DNA of 38,481 nt from Candidatus Zixiibacteriota bacterium. GTDB lineage: Bacteria; Zixibacteria; MSB-5A5; RBG-16-43-9. Shown here one piece after another: positions 16,038-24,683 of this stretch. The translations under genes were made by a program, and so were the position numbers. The first letter of the stretch is position 1, and each line of letters opens with the position of its first letter. The stretch lies in the NCBI GenBank assembly GCA_030692925.1, contig JAUYBY010000056.1, positions 1 through 38,481 of the forward strand, read 5' to 3'. The notes below the pieces were generated by a model that worked only from the letters and a program-made list of their open reading frames with translations, did no database searches and was not told where the DNA came from.

Positions 16038-18476
16038 TCAGCAGGGTGCTGGTCCTCCTTTAAAAAGATAGCTGACCAGGTAAATCACATCTGCTATTTC
16101 AACCGCTCCAGAGCAGTCCACATCTCCTAAGAATGAAGGTGAAGGAGCTGGGCCTCCCTTGAACAGATAATTCACCAGAAAAACTACGTCCGAAATGGTA
16201 ATTTGTAGATCTAAGTTGACATCTCCCCGCTGGTCGAAGTAAGGAGTTGCTAAGCTTGCCAGACTTGCCAGACCTAACTGGCAGAACTTCCTGAAATAAG
16301 TGGTGTCAAAAGCAGAAATTCTATCAGCAGTAGAGTGGTAATAGGGATTAAAGTCATAATCATCCTCAATCCCCAAGATAGCCTTGTAATCGTAAGCCCA
16401 GAAAGAAGCATGATCTGAATAGTCCCAGCCGGTATTGATGATCACCCTTCTGTTCGTAAAACCCAGTCCGTAATCTGAGATGACGCTATTGACGACATTC
16501 ACCAGATCCAATGAATTTGAATCCGTGTGAACCTCTATGTGCCCATCGTGGTTTCCATCATAGGAGATCATGTCAAAGTTAAGCACTCCGTTAATATTAG
16601 CTCCCTGAGAGCGGGCTTTTCCAGCATAGACATATGAGCCGATCAATCCTTGCTCTTCTGCAGTGAAGCAGACAAATTTGACAGTGTACTTAAACCCATA
16701 ATCTTTCATAATTGAAGCCGCCTCTAAAACCGCAGCCGTGCCAGAGGCATTATCATCTGCCCCAGGTGCGTAAGTTTGAGGACTGCCGGAGTAATCATCA
16801 TAGTGGGCGGTAATAAGGTATTCACCATTGGGATAGACTTTGCCTGTGATCGTAGCTACAACATTGATATAAGGTTTTCCAACTGCTAAATTCCCGAATT
16901 GAGACGACCAGTTCCTTCCTCCGTCCGTGGTTTTGGCTAAGCTCATCCCTCCAACTGCCCAGCCAATCTGCGAATTGGCAAAATCTATTCTGAAGTAACC
17001 CTCCGGAGAGCTTTTTTTAGTCCAGTTTTCACCACCGTCCACAGTGCGAATTACTGACTTCTCGACATAAGAAACCATCCAGCCCTTTAAGGTATCGTCC
17101 GGAGCAAAACAGACCGCATCTATGCCACTTGTTATACCCACGTCTTTGCTAAGCCAGTTTGTTCCTCCATCCGTAGTATAGCGAACTGTTTCTCCAGCCC
17201 CGACTATCCAGCCTTTAAGAGGAGTAACAAATTCAATCTCGTTAAGATCACTGCTTATGCCTAAAGACACAGTAGTCCAGTTCAACCCCCTGTTTGCGGT
17301 ATGGAGTAATCTGCCATTTGCGCCTACTATCCAGCCTTCATCTTGCTGAGGAAAAGTAATGTCATAAAGCGCGTTTGCTGTCCCGCTTACCTGAACTGTC
17401 CAGTTCGAGCCACCGTCTGAAGTATAGTAGATCTTTCCCGAATCACCCACCACCCAACCACTTAAGTTACTCTCAAAGAAAACTCTCTGAAGATTTTTAT
17501 TGGTCGGCTTGGTCTTTTCTGTCCAGGAAGCTCCTTTATCTATAGAATTAACTACCAGACCTTTAAGTCCTACAGCCCAGAGAGTATCATCGTTCAATCG
17601 GAAGAGTCGTTGAAGTTTGAAAAGCTGGGTCCCATCCACAGTATTCCAGCGCTGACCACCGTCAACCGTCCTTAAAATCCAGCCGCGGAAAGAGCATAGC
17701 CAGGCAGTTAGTCCGTCCCGGGCAGCCTTGACATCTGAGAGGAGCCCGCTATACGGGTCATAGAAAGTATCAGGAACAGCCTCAATCCCCATCTGTCCAA
17801 ATTTCTCCAGTAAATATTGAGAAGCCTTGTCATTCCCCTCGGTTCCGGTATAGCGTGTGGGGATCGAATCAGGAACACCACCGATTATCACAGAACGCTC
17901 GCCCGAAAGGTCCTTTACCAACCCCAACAGGTCTTCGGTCTTTACCTTATTTATCATATTGGCGATAACCGGAGAGTAGGCAGGAGCTTTGTATACTTTT
18001 TCCTCTCGTGAGGGTAATTCAAGGACCAGTGGCTTCTGAAAAAGCTTCTGCAGTGACATCTGAAAACCGGGAAGCTCCTCGATTTCTTTTGGATTCCCTT
18101 GGACCAGAAACATCCTGTCTTCTTGATACAGAACCCTACCCTTTGACTTGATCCATTCTAATGCTTTGGTTAAAGGCTCTTTCCCTCGGTACCATACAAA
18201 ATAATAATCGTGCAACTGCGGGTCCTTATCCAGAATGGCATAAGTTAAACCTGCATTTTTCAGCAGTCCTAAAATGTTGAGATCAGCCTCCCCTATGACA
18301 AAGCCAGTTCCCTTAGAAAAACTGTTGAAATTGCTATTTATGATCTTTTGCAGATCATCAGTGGATTTGAATTCCACCTTTGCCAGATAACGCCCCTCTC
18401 GACTGATAGAATTTTCCCGTGCAAATACCAGCCCCGTAAACAGAAACAAAAATAAGCAGACAAAAACCTTTTTCAT
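16038..18476 (-). CDS. Secreted M28-family metallopeptidase with inserted beta-propeller and dockerin-like C-terminus
   Basis: An 812-residue exported protein. A signal peptide (1-18, ending GLVFA) leads to a propeptide-like region, then the first part of an M28 fold (about 165-245). About seven repeats of the T-x-DGG-x-W type follow (about 255-530), resembling YCF48/BNR propeller blades. The catalytic part has H558 (HYDD), D574 (GADDN), E607/E608 (AEEQ), D635 and H714, the full dizinc set. Residues 751-812 form two dockerin-like repeats (GDVNLDLQITISDVV and GDVDCSGAVEIADVI), each followed by FKGGPAP. It probably degrades extracellular peptides. GGAGTGG precedes the ATG. The insertion splits the peptidase domain. 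Confidence 0.88.
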   Translation of the reverse strand: MKKVFVCLFLFLFTGLVFARENSISREGRYLAKVEFKSTDDLQKIINSNFNSFSKGTGFVIGEADLNILGLLKNAGLTYAILDKDPQLHDYYFVWYRGKEPLTKALEWIKSKGRVLYQEDRMFLVQGNPKEIEELPGFQMSLQKLFQKPLVLELPSREEKVYKAPAYSPVIANMINKVKTEDLLGLVKDLSGERSVIIGGVPDSIPTRYTGTEGNDKASQYLLEKFGQMGIEAVPDTFYDPYSGLLSDVKAARDGLTAWLCSFRGWILRTVDGGQRWNTVDGTQLFKLQRLFRLNDDTLWAVGLKGLVVNSIDKGASWTEKTKPTNKNLQRVFFESNLSGWVVGDSGKIYYTSDGGSNWTVQVSGTANALYDITFPQQDEGWIVGANGRLLHTANRGLNWTTVSLGISSDLNEIEFVTPLKGWIVGAGETVRYTTDGGTNWLSKDVGITSGIDAVCFAPDDTLKGWMVSYVEKSVIRTVDGGENWTKKSSPEGYFRIDFANSQIGWAVGGMSLAKTTDGGRNWSSQFGNLAVGKPYINVVATITGKVYPNGEYLITAHYDDYSGSPQTYAPGADDNASGTAAVLEAASIMKDYGFKYTVKFVCFTAEEQGLIGSYVYAGKARSQGANINGVLNFDMISYDGNHDGHIEVHTDSNSLDLVNVVNSVISDYGLGFTNRRVIINTGWDYSDHASFWAYDYKAILGIEDDYDFNPYYHSTADRISAFDTTYFRKFCQLGLASLASLATPYFDQRGDVNLDLQITISDVVFLVNYLFKGGPAPSPSFLGDVDCSGAVEIADVIYLVSYLFKGGPAPC

Positions 18477-18581
18477 AAAACCACTCCATTTAAAGTATTA
18501 GTTTAGGGTGACATTTTTTCTCATTGAATATCAACAATTTAGAGCAATTAAACACTAACGCAAAATTACATATTCAAGCTT

Positions 18582-18609
18582 AATATAACTAAATATATTT
18601 TTTTGTCAA
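18582..18609 (-). promoter_or_regulatory. Promoter of the M28 peptidase gene
   Basis: On the minus strand: TTGACA (18609-18604), a 16-base spacer, then TATATT (18587-18582), in an AT-rich leader of about 100 bases. No other feature is seen between 18477 and 18700. Confidence 0.65.
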
Positions 18610-18699
18610 GTTAGCACCACCAGTCAGGCAGGATGCGGAATAAGTGAGTCTCTTTTTTTATTCCTGTCCTGATGTTTGTTTTCTTTTTATCTTTTTTCT

Positions 18700-18757
18700 C
18701 TTTATCCCTTCATCCCTTTATCTTTTCATCCTTCGTCTTTTATCCGTCATTTCCTTT
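18700..18757. repeat. Degenerate 'ttcatcc/ttcgtca' run after the UbiB-like gene
   Basis: A pyrimidine-rich series of CCCTTCATC, CCTTTATC, TTTTCATCC, TTCGTCTTTTATCCGTCATT units ends at the stop codon of the UbiB-like gene. Similar runs lie at 11581-11616 and 15758-15800. Confidence 0.5.
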
Positions 18758-18758
18758 T

Positions 18759-20441
18759 TTACATCTTTCCCGACCTCAAAATCGCAATTACCAGCCAGAT
18801 ACCCAAAAGTCCGGCCATAACATATCCCACGACCCCCAGAAGAGGGTAACCGAAAAGATAAGGACCTACCTCCATCCTCATTATCAGAGAAGAGCCCACG
18901 ATTATTGCCGCTACTACCAGGGCGAAGGAGATTCGATTAGAAGCCCGGTCGAGCTCAAGTATGAGCTTTTCCAGTCCTTTATGCTGGAGGGTGAAAGACA
19001 GCTCACCTCTGCCTACCTTCTGGGTAATCCTTCGTAGTTCAAAGGGAAATCCAACTAAAAAATCTCGCAGGTCATGGACTCCCCTCATAAAATCTCTTAA
19101 GATGACTTTCGGTTTATACTTTCTTTTAGCAAGTTTTTTGACAAATGGTATGGCTTCATTTATGAAATTAAAATCCGGATCCAGCATCCGGGCAACTTCC
19201 TCATAAGTGCTCAATGCCCTTCCTAAAAGCATCAGCTCCGATTGAACCTGGATATTGTATCTATGAACTATGTAGAATAGGTCATTTATAATCGTCTTCA
19301 TATCCAGGCGGGCTAAAGGGATTTTATGATAACGGTATAAGAAGTCGTTGAAATCAGTCTCTAAGGCTTTCAGATTGATTCCCTCTCCCAGGATTCCTGC
19401 TTTATCATAGACTTTAACCACTGCTTTAGCATCCCAGGTAACCACTGCAATCAGCAGGTCAGACATTTCATCCATAGCGGTTTCCGAGAGCTTTCCCATC
19501 ATCCCGAAATCAACTGGTGCAATCACGTTGTTCTCAAGCACGAAGATATTCCCGGGATGAGGGTCTGCATGGAAAAATCCATCAATGAAAATCTGTTTGA
19601 AAACCGCTTTTCCTGCATTCTGGGCTATGATTTTTCGATCCAATCCTCTTCTCTCGATCTCCTGGAGGTTAGAGATTTTTACCCCGTCGATATACTCCAT
19701 CGTCAGAATAAGGTTGGTGGACAATTCCCAGAAAACTCTGGGTACAAAAACTGTTTTATCATCTTTGAAATTCTCTCTGAAGACGTCGATGTTTCTTCCT
19801 TCGTTTTTGAAATCAATCTCTCGTCTGAAAGTTTTAGAAAGCTCCTCAATCATCCCTTTGGGGTCGTACTGCCTGCTTTCCGGGATATACCTGTCAAAGA
19901 GGTTGGCTAAATCCTTTAAGATACTCATATCAGAATCGATTATCTTTTTTATATCCGGACGCTGAACCTTAACCACCACCTTATCTCCGTTTTGAGTAAC
20001 CGCTTTATGCACCTGGGCTAAAGAAGCTGAGGCAATCGGATTAGGGTCAAAGTAGTAGAAATTTTTCTCTAACGGAGCTTTTAGTTCCCTTTCGACAATC
20101 TTTTTGACCACTTCAAAAGGAAAAGGAGCCACCTCATCCTGCAGTTTGGCAAGCTCCTCCACTAACTCCAGAGGAATCAAGAAAGGACGCATAGATAAAA
20201 TCTGCCCCAATTTCACGAATGTCGGTCCCAGCTCCTCCATCGCCAGCCTTATCCTCTGGGCATAGGTGAGCTTCTCAACCTCAGCTTTTTTTCTGAAGAT
20301 AATCCTTCTCCCCAGCCTGAAATAGGTGGAGATTCTCATCCGCTCCAGCACGTCCTGAAAACCGTATTTGAAAAGAACCGCAATTATCTGCCGGTATCTT
20401 TTTATGTTTTTGTATTGTTGCCCAAATCCAGATATTTTCAT
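18759..20441 (-). CDS. ABC1/UbiB/AarF atypical kinase-like protein
   Basis: A 560-residue membrane-associated protein of the UbiB family. It shows the family-specific KxGQ motif in FVKLGQILSMRP (77-80), the alanine-rich nucleotide loop ASASLAQVH, the VVVKVQRP lysine, FRREIDFKNEGRN, and the catalytic FFHADPHPGNIF with PVDFGMMG. Two C-terminal transmembrane helices (about 505-555) anchor it to the inner membrane. Family members support isoprenoid quinone synthesis, or lipid homeostasis, through ATPase activity. No quinone biosynthesis genes are adjacent, so the precise role is inferred. A likely promoter lies upstream at 20480-20508. The next gene on this strand, the M28 peptidase, is 282 bases away and has its own promoter. 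Confidence 0.92.
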   Translation of the reverse strand: MKISGFGQQYKNIKRYRQIIAVLFKYGFQDVLERMRISTYFRLGRRIIFRKKAEVEKLTYAQRIRLAMEELGPTFVKLGQILSMRPFLIPLELVEELAKLQDEVAPFPFEVVKKIVERELKAPLEKNFYYFDPNPIASASLAQVHKAVTQNGDKVVVKVQRPDIKKIIDSDMSILKDLANLFDRYIPESRQYDPKGMIEELSKTFRREIDFKNEGRNIDVFRENFKDDKTVFVPRVFWELSTNLILTMEYIDGVKISNLQEIERRGLDRKIIAQNAGKAVFKQIFIDGFFHADPHPGNIFVLENNVIAPVDFGMMGKLSETAMDEMSDLLIAVVTWDAKAVVKVYDKAGILGEGINLKALETDFNDFLYRYHKIPLARLDMKTIINDLFYIVHRYNIQVQSELMLLGRALSTYEEVARMLDPDFNFINEAIPFVKKLAKRKYKPKVILRDFMRGVHDLRDFLVGFPFELRRITQKVGRGELSFTLQHKGLEKLILELDRASNRISFALVVAAIIVGSSLIMRMEVGPYLFGYPLLGVVGYVMAGLLGIWLVIAILRSGKM

Positions 20442-20479
20442 AAATCAAATCCTCAAGAATTAATACAAGATTGAAAAAT

Positions 20480-20508
20480 ATATTAGTTAATTTAAAGGTT
20501 TAAGTCAA
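20480..20508 (-). promoter_or_regulatory. Probable promoter of the UbiB-like gene
   Basis: On the minus strand: TTGACT (20508-20503), a 17-base spacer, then TAATAT (20485-20480). A TTGACA on the plus strand (20522-20527) might serve the divergent transcript, but no good -10 box accompanies it. Confidence 0.55.
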
Positions 20509-20611
20509 CTGGAAAAAGCACTTGACAAACCATAATTATCTGATTACTTAAGTATGAATCTTAAATTATATTTTTTAAAACCACTCAAGGAAGGAGGGGA
20601 TCATGCGACGG

Positions 20612-20799
20612 GTGACGGGTGGCACCCTCAAACTCGTTTGAGGGTGATTCTTGAATGTAGCGGAAGGCCTCAAGGTCTTGTCCACAGGATCCTGGTGGAG
20701 ACTTCAGCCTTCCATTGGACTTTAATAAGAAAAATGGAGGTCGAAGACCTCCGCTACAAAACCACAATTGCGTCGGGTGGCTCGCGCAACCCGACCTAC
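20612..20799. repeat. Composite repeat array, copy 1
   Basis: Three modules in order. First, GGGTGGCACCCTC...GAGGGTG (20617-20646). Second, an element with inverted ends TGTAGCGG and CCGCTACA (20656-20758), which holds two hairpins and an extra GTCTTGTCCACAGGATCCTG-like internal insertion of about 34 bases. Third, GTCGGGT...ACCCGACCTAC (20772-20799). The same order recurs at 21784-21951. The remaining sequence from 20442 to 20838 holds only promoters and the leader. Confidence 0.8.
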
Positions 20800-20838
20800 C
20801 TTCTTATTGATTATCTTTTAAGCAAACGGAGGTGTAGA

Positions 20839-21780
20839 ATGAAAAAAGCAGTGTTGATAGTAATATTTTTGACGTTTTTAGGCATATTATTTATAGTAAG
20901 TAATCATGCTGACAACGTTGAAAAAGAAACTTATGTTTCTCAGGTCATAATCGATGTTCCCTGGGGAAAAGAGCCTGGACATTTTGGGATTTACGAACCA
21001 CCTGAAGGAGGTCCTACGCTTGGACCTCAAACTCTTACCATTGCTTCAAACGGAGATATTTACATTGAGGACGGATATAACGCTCGAATCCAAAAATTCA
21101 GCAAAAGCGGGGAATTCATTGCAATGATTCCCCTATTGAGGGGCCCAGATGATGTGACTGTGGACAACAATGGGAATATTTATATGTTATATGCCGGTAT
21201 AGTCCCCAACCAAGTATACAAATACGATCAGAAAGGGAATATATTGAAAAAATATAAATTGACTGAGGGGACTGGACCTCTTTTCTGTGATAATTACGGA
21301 AGATTATTTATTGGAGGACCTAAGGTAGTTTATCAGTTTGGTACCGTTTCAGAAGAGTTTTCACCAGAACAGCAAAAAGCCACTTTAAGGGAAGGATTCG
21401 TTGCATCGAACAATGTTGTTTTAAATCAGAGAATGATATTTCAAACAAGAGATGGTGAGTTGCATTTGGTGGACGATTCAAGTAAGTCATTTAGAAAGTT
21501 TAGCTCATATCGCATGAACTTAGGACAAGCTGGTTTTACGGGCATTGATAAGGATATGAATGTTTACACTTGTAAAGGCGATTTGAATACTTATTCTTGG
21601 ATAATGAGGAAGTATAATCCTGAAGGAGAGTTATTGGCCGAGTTCACAATTCAAGAAGATAATTATGCTCATGCAAGCAGAGCGCTGGTATTAGATGAAT
21701 ATGGGAGCGTCTATGTGATGTCCACCTCTGAAAAGGGGCTAAAGATAATCAAATGGTCGCCAGTGGAGGGCGGAAAGTAG
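20839..21780 (+). CDS. Exported NHL-type/six-bladed beta-propeller protein
   Basis: A 313-residue protein. The N-terminal 22 residues are a hydrophobic signal or anchor (MKKAVLIVIFLTFLGILFIV). The rest contains propeller-type repeats with the NGDIYIEDG, NGNIYMLYAG, YGRLFIGG and YGSVYVMSTS strand motifs and KFSKSGEF-type turns, as in NHL/6-bladed proteins of the TolB/SMP-30 clan. It probably binds a ligand or protein in the periplasm or outside the cell. The ATG at 20839 is preferred because CGGAGGTG precedes it; an in-frame upstream extension to 20554 would translate the repeat array and is rejected. The next gene is a truncated paralogue. No enzyme motif is visible, so the function is unknown. 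Confidence 0.8.
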   Translation: MKKAVLIVIFLTFLGILFIVSNHADNVEKETYVSQVIIDVPWGKEPGHFGIYEPPEGGPTLGPQTLTIASNGDIYIEDGYNARIQKFSKSGEFIAMIPLLRGPDDVTVDNNGNIYMLYAGIVPNQVYKYDQKGNILKKYKLTEGTGPLFCDNYGRLFIGGPKVVYQFGTVSEEFSPEQQKATLREGFVASNNVVLNQRMIFQTRDGELHLVDDSSKSFRKFSSYRMNLGQAGFTGIDKDMNVYTCKGDLNTYSWIMRKYNPEGELLAEFTIQEDNYAHASRALVLDEYGSVYVMSTSEKGLKIIKWSPVEGGK

Positions 21781-21783
21781 TCA

Positions 21784-21951
21784 CAAATAGAGACGCATAG
21801 CGATGGGTGGCACCCTCAAACTCGTTTGAGGGTGATTCTTGAATGTAGCGGAAGGCTTCAGCCTTCCATCAAATTATTATACAAAAATGGAGGTCTGAAG
21901 ACCTCCGCTATGAGATTCGCTATGTCGGGTGGCTCGCGCAACCCGACCTAC
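21784..21951. repeat. Composite repeat array, copy 2
   Basis: A half TAGAGACGCAT unit (21786-21798) is cut by the GGGTGGCACCCTC...GAGGGTG module (21805-21834). The TGTAGCGG...CCGCTA element (21844-21912, 69 bases) and the GTCGGGT...ACCCGACCTAC module (21924-21951) follow. The last module ends 17 bases before the ribosome binding site of the truncated paralogue. Confidence 0.8.
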
Positions 21952-21977
21952 CTTCTCCTTTAAAGGTGAGGTGCGTT

Positions 21978-22292
21978 ATGAAAATATATGTAAGTATAAT
22001 GGTCCTTTCTATGCTCATAGGAATTGTATTCATTCTAAATCTCAAAGCTGATGGCATCGTGCAAGGGAGTTACGTGCCAAGTGTGGTCTTGACTGCGCCT
22101 TGGGGTGAGAAGAACTTCTTTGATGATAAGGTTGCTTCAGAACCGGGGAAATTTGGATTTGGGTTAAATGCAGAAGGAATAGAATGTGGCCCCACCGCTT
22201 TCGCTATAGGTCCGAACGGAGATATTTATATAGGAGATGCTCTTAATGATCGATGGGTGGCACCCTCAAACTTGTTTGAGGGTGGTTTTTGA
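21978..22292 (+). pseudogene. Truncated paralogue of the beta-propeller gene
   Basis: GAGGTG precedes the ATG at 21978. The first 91 codons encode a signal-like segment (MKIYVSIMVLSMLIGIVFIL) and one propeller blade (AIGPNGDIYIGDALNDR). These align with the start of the intact gene at 20839, including the shared V-x-PWG and EPG-x-FG motifs. After about 22250 the frame enters the GGGTGGCACCCTC repeat and ends 13 codons later at 22292. The remaining two thirds of the gene are missing. The cut exactly at a repeat boundary suggests loss by recombination between repeat copies or repeat insertion. A short exported product might still be made. Confidence 0.8.
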
Positions 22293-22362
22293 ATGTAACG
22301 GAAGGCTTCAGCCTTCCATCAAATTTTTATAAAAAAATGGAGGTCTGAAGACCTCCGCTACA
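22250..22362. repeat. Composite repeat array, copy 3
   Basis: The GGGTGGCACCCTC...GAGGGTGG module (22255-22284) is followed by a 69-base element with ends TGTAACGG and CCGCTACA (22294-22362), which holds a GGAAGGCTTCAGCCTTCC hairpin and a GGAGGTCTGAAGACCTCC hairpin. The GTCGGGT module is absent. The array fills the space before the converging HEAT-protein gene. Confidence 0.8.
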
Positions 22363-22413
22363 AAACTACAATTGCAATGCGGACATGAAAGGGTCGCGCT
22401 AAGAGACTTCCAT

Positions 22414-24636
22414 TTATTTATATATCTTCTCCAGCACCTTTTTTAAAGATCCATTCAACTGGCTGGATTTATCAAACAGGGCTTTTATTCGAACATACTT
22501 TCCCTTGAGCTTTTCCATCTGCGTCAGAGATTCGAAATCTCTCCTTTTCTTCAGGGCTTTGATTGCTTCTAATTTGATCTCCTGGTCCTTATTTTTACTT
22601 AAAATCCCCCACTCGAAAATCTTATCCCGATTAATTACCTCCATCAAAAAGCTAAAGGCTTTCTCATCTCCGATGTTACTTATAGCCTGCAGAATCGGGA
22701 TTGCCTCCTCCTTATCTTTGTAGAAAAGCTCCTTTAATTTATCAATTGAATCTTCAGAGCCGCAGGACACCAGAGCCATCAAGGCTAAATTCTTGATCTC
22801 CTTATCCTCATCCTGTACTAAAGTGAGAAGGAGTTCCTGACTTTTCTTCCCACCGACTTTCTCTGTGGTCTGCAAGACTGCCTTTCTTACCTTGTGATCT
22901 GGATCGTTTAACCTTTTCTCCAGCCCTTCAAGGGCTTTTTCGCTTTTGAGGTCTGCTAATATATGCAAGGTATTCCTTATTTTGAACCAGCTATCCAGGG
23001 TCAAATTTCCAGACGAGTCTCTCTGAAAATTGGAATCATCTAAAAGTATCCGCGTGAAATAAGCCGCGCCCTCCGCCCCGGTTTTTCCGGCGATCTTTAG
23101 GACCATCAGTCTTATCGTTCTATCCGGATCAATTAGAAGGCCCTCCAGAGATTTAAGAACAGCCTCTCCTCCTATAAGAGCCAGAGAATCTCCAACTTCA
23201 TCCCAGACCTCTTTCCTTCTTCTTCTTATCTCTCCAGACAGTTGCTGGACTATCTCATCCCTGGAGAGCTTTTGAACCAAGTCCTTGAACCATTCCTCTT
23301 TTTCCGGTGAACGGTTCTTTTCATGATCAATTTTGAGTCCCTGGAAAATCAGGTTAAAAATCCGGTATTCCCGGTAAGTTATCGTCTTTTCTGCAAAATG
23401 TTCTAAAAGCTCTAAGGATTGAGCGTTAGTCCGCTCCTTGAGTAGGAGCAGCTCCTGCACCATTGAATCAAAGAGCTCCCTGGAATGTTCCAAAGACAGA
23501 TCGGCTAAGATCTTAAGCCCGGACAAAGAGTTGGTCCGCACCTTTTCCTGGTCCGAAAAAAGATTGTTTAAAAGCTTTCTACCTGTTTTCTTCAAGATTC
23601 CGGTTTGGTTTAGATTAATTAGCCTGACCAGAAGAGTTTTTAAAGTCTCCACTTCTCGAGCATCGAATTCTCCGCGGACAAGCCTCTCCAGTAACAATTC
23701 GGAATCCTCTAAGGTTTTGATTTTAAGGAGGGCGCTTTCATCTAAAGCCTTTTCCAAGAAGTTATCCGGAGCGCCATTCCGGACGAAGATCTCCTTTAAC
23801 CGGTTAAAAAGGTAATCTCTTTCCGGGTGATGAATAAAAGCTCTAACCAGATTCCTTACCCCGTCAAAATACCCTTCATCCCGTGAGACCTCTTCCCAGT
23901 TCTTTTTCTCAAACTCCTTTTCTAAAAGCTCCTTCGTCTTTTCCAGGGGTAACCTGGAGAACTCCTCTAAAAGAACCGATTGAAAAACTTTCAATCTGAA
24001 ATCTAATTTTACTTTCCCCTCCAAATCGATCTCTTTGCGAATTTTTTTCAGCAGGATCTCCAGCATCACACCAGGTTCTTCGCGCAGAGAAAGCCGGGCT
24101 AAAGTCCCGGCTTCGAAGTCGTCGCATTTGTCTATCAGGGAAATGTTTTCATCTATGAAAGGGTCTTCCCGTTCAGACTTTTTCACCCGGATGGAGTTGA
24201 TCTTCTTTTCTTCGAGAAACCTCCGCAAATCTAAGTGCTTGGGAAGGGGTGGTAGTTTCTCAGTCATCCTTCTCAAGAAAATCACCAGCTCATCCGAACT
24301 GACCTGGCTATAGATGAAAACGCTTCCCAGAGAGAATCTGGAAAGCTCGGATTTCAAGCCCCGGATGAAGACTTCTTCCTTCTGGGGTATCCCCATAGTG
24401 TATAACTTCCCCTGATAAAAATGGAAATCAAAATAGCTCCTCATCCGGAAAAGTTTCTTAAGCCAGTTAAACGACTTTTTGGTCACCTCAGCCTCAGCCG
24501 GATGTTCTTTGGTATAGAGAGTTAGGCGGTGTGAGCACAGGAAAAACTCTCTTAAAATCTCTTTTCCTAATTCCCTTAAGTCAAGCTTAAGGTCCTCTTT
24601 TTTGAGCAGTGAGTAATCGGACAATATCTTATCCAT
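22414..24636 (-). CDS. HEAT-repeat protein, second copy in the envelope operon
   Basis: A large helical protein of about 740 residues. The N-terminal domain has a Y-T-K-E-H-P motif (about 41-46) followed by a helical hairpin and FHFYQGKLYTMGIP. The paralogue at 28718 has an equivalent YPADHP domain. The C-terminal 280 residues show HEAT-type units such as GGEAVLKSLEGLLIDPDRTI and LEKRLNDPDHKVRKAVLQTT. Such proteins are scaffolds; no enzyme motif is seen. The reading frame extends to 24669, but the extra codons come from the TAGAGACGCAT palindrome. ATG 24636 (or a TTG four codons later) preceded by AAAGGGG is preferred, with some doubt because the spacing to the ATG is almost nil. It is last in the four-gene operon. 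Confidence 0.82.
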   Translation of the reverse strand: MDKILSDYSLLKKEDLKLDLRELGKEILREFFLCSHRLTLYTKEHPAEAEVTKKSFNWLKKLFRMRSYFDFHFYQGKLYTMGIPQKEEVFIRGLKSELSRFSLGSVFIYSQVSSDELVIFLRRMTEKLPPLPKHLDLRRFLEEKKINSIRVKKSEREDPFIDENISLIDKCDDFEAGTLARLSLREEPGVMLEILLKKIRKEIDLEGKVKLDFRLKVFQSVLLEEFSRLPLEKTKELLEKEFEKKNWEEVSRDEGYFDGVRNLVRAFIHHPERDYLFNRLKEIFVRNGAPDNFLEKALDESALLKIKTLEDSELLLERLVRGEFDAREVETLKTLLVRLINLNQTGILKKTGRKLLNNLFSDQEKVRTNSLSGLKILADLSLEHSRELFDSMVQELLLLKERTNAQSLELLEHFAEKTITYREYRIFNLIFQGLKIDHEKNRSPEKEEWFKDLVQKLSRDEIVQQLSGEIRRRRKEVWDEVGDSLALIGGEAVLKSLEGLLIDPDRTIRLMVLKIAGKTGAEGAAYFTRILLDDSNFQRDSSGNLTLDSWFKIRNTLHILADLKSEKALEGLEKRLNDPDHKVRKAVLQTTEKVGGKKSQELLLTLVQDEDKEIKNLALMALVSCGSEDSIDKLKELFYKDKEEAIPILQAISNIGDEKAFSFLMEVINRDKIFEWGILSKNKDQEIKLEAIKALKKRRDFESLTQMEKLKGKYVRIKALFDKSSQLNGSLKKVLEKIYK

Positions 24637-24653
24637 CCCCTTTGATAGTATCG

Positions 24654-24678
24654 TAGAGACGCATAGCATGCGTCTCTC
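24654..24678. repeat. TAGAGACGCAT palindrome at the 5' end of the HEAT-protein gene
   Basis: TAGAGACGCAT-AGC-ATGCGTCTCT. It lies between the stop of the PQQ-like gene (24684) and the likely start of the HEAT gene, and it supplies a spurious upstream start codon. Confidence 0.8.
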
Positions 24679-24683
24679 TATGA

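Noticed and set aside
15512..16071. Two open frames between hrcA and the M28 gene
   Set aside because: They run through palindromic repeats, have no recognisable protein pattern, and the second overlaps the end of the peptidase gene.
20554..20838. Long N-terminal extension of the propeller gene
   Set aside because: It would translate the composite repeat array; the ATG at 20839 has a good ribosome binding site and starts a signal-like segment.
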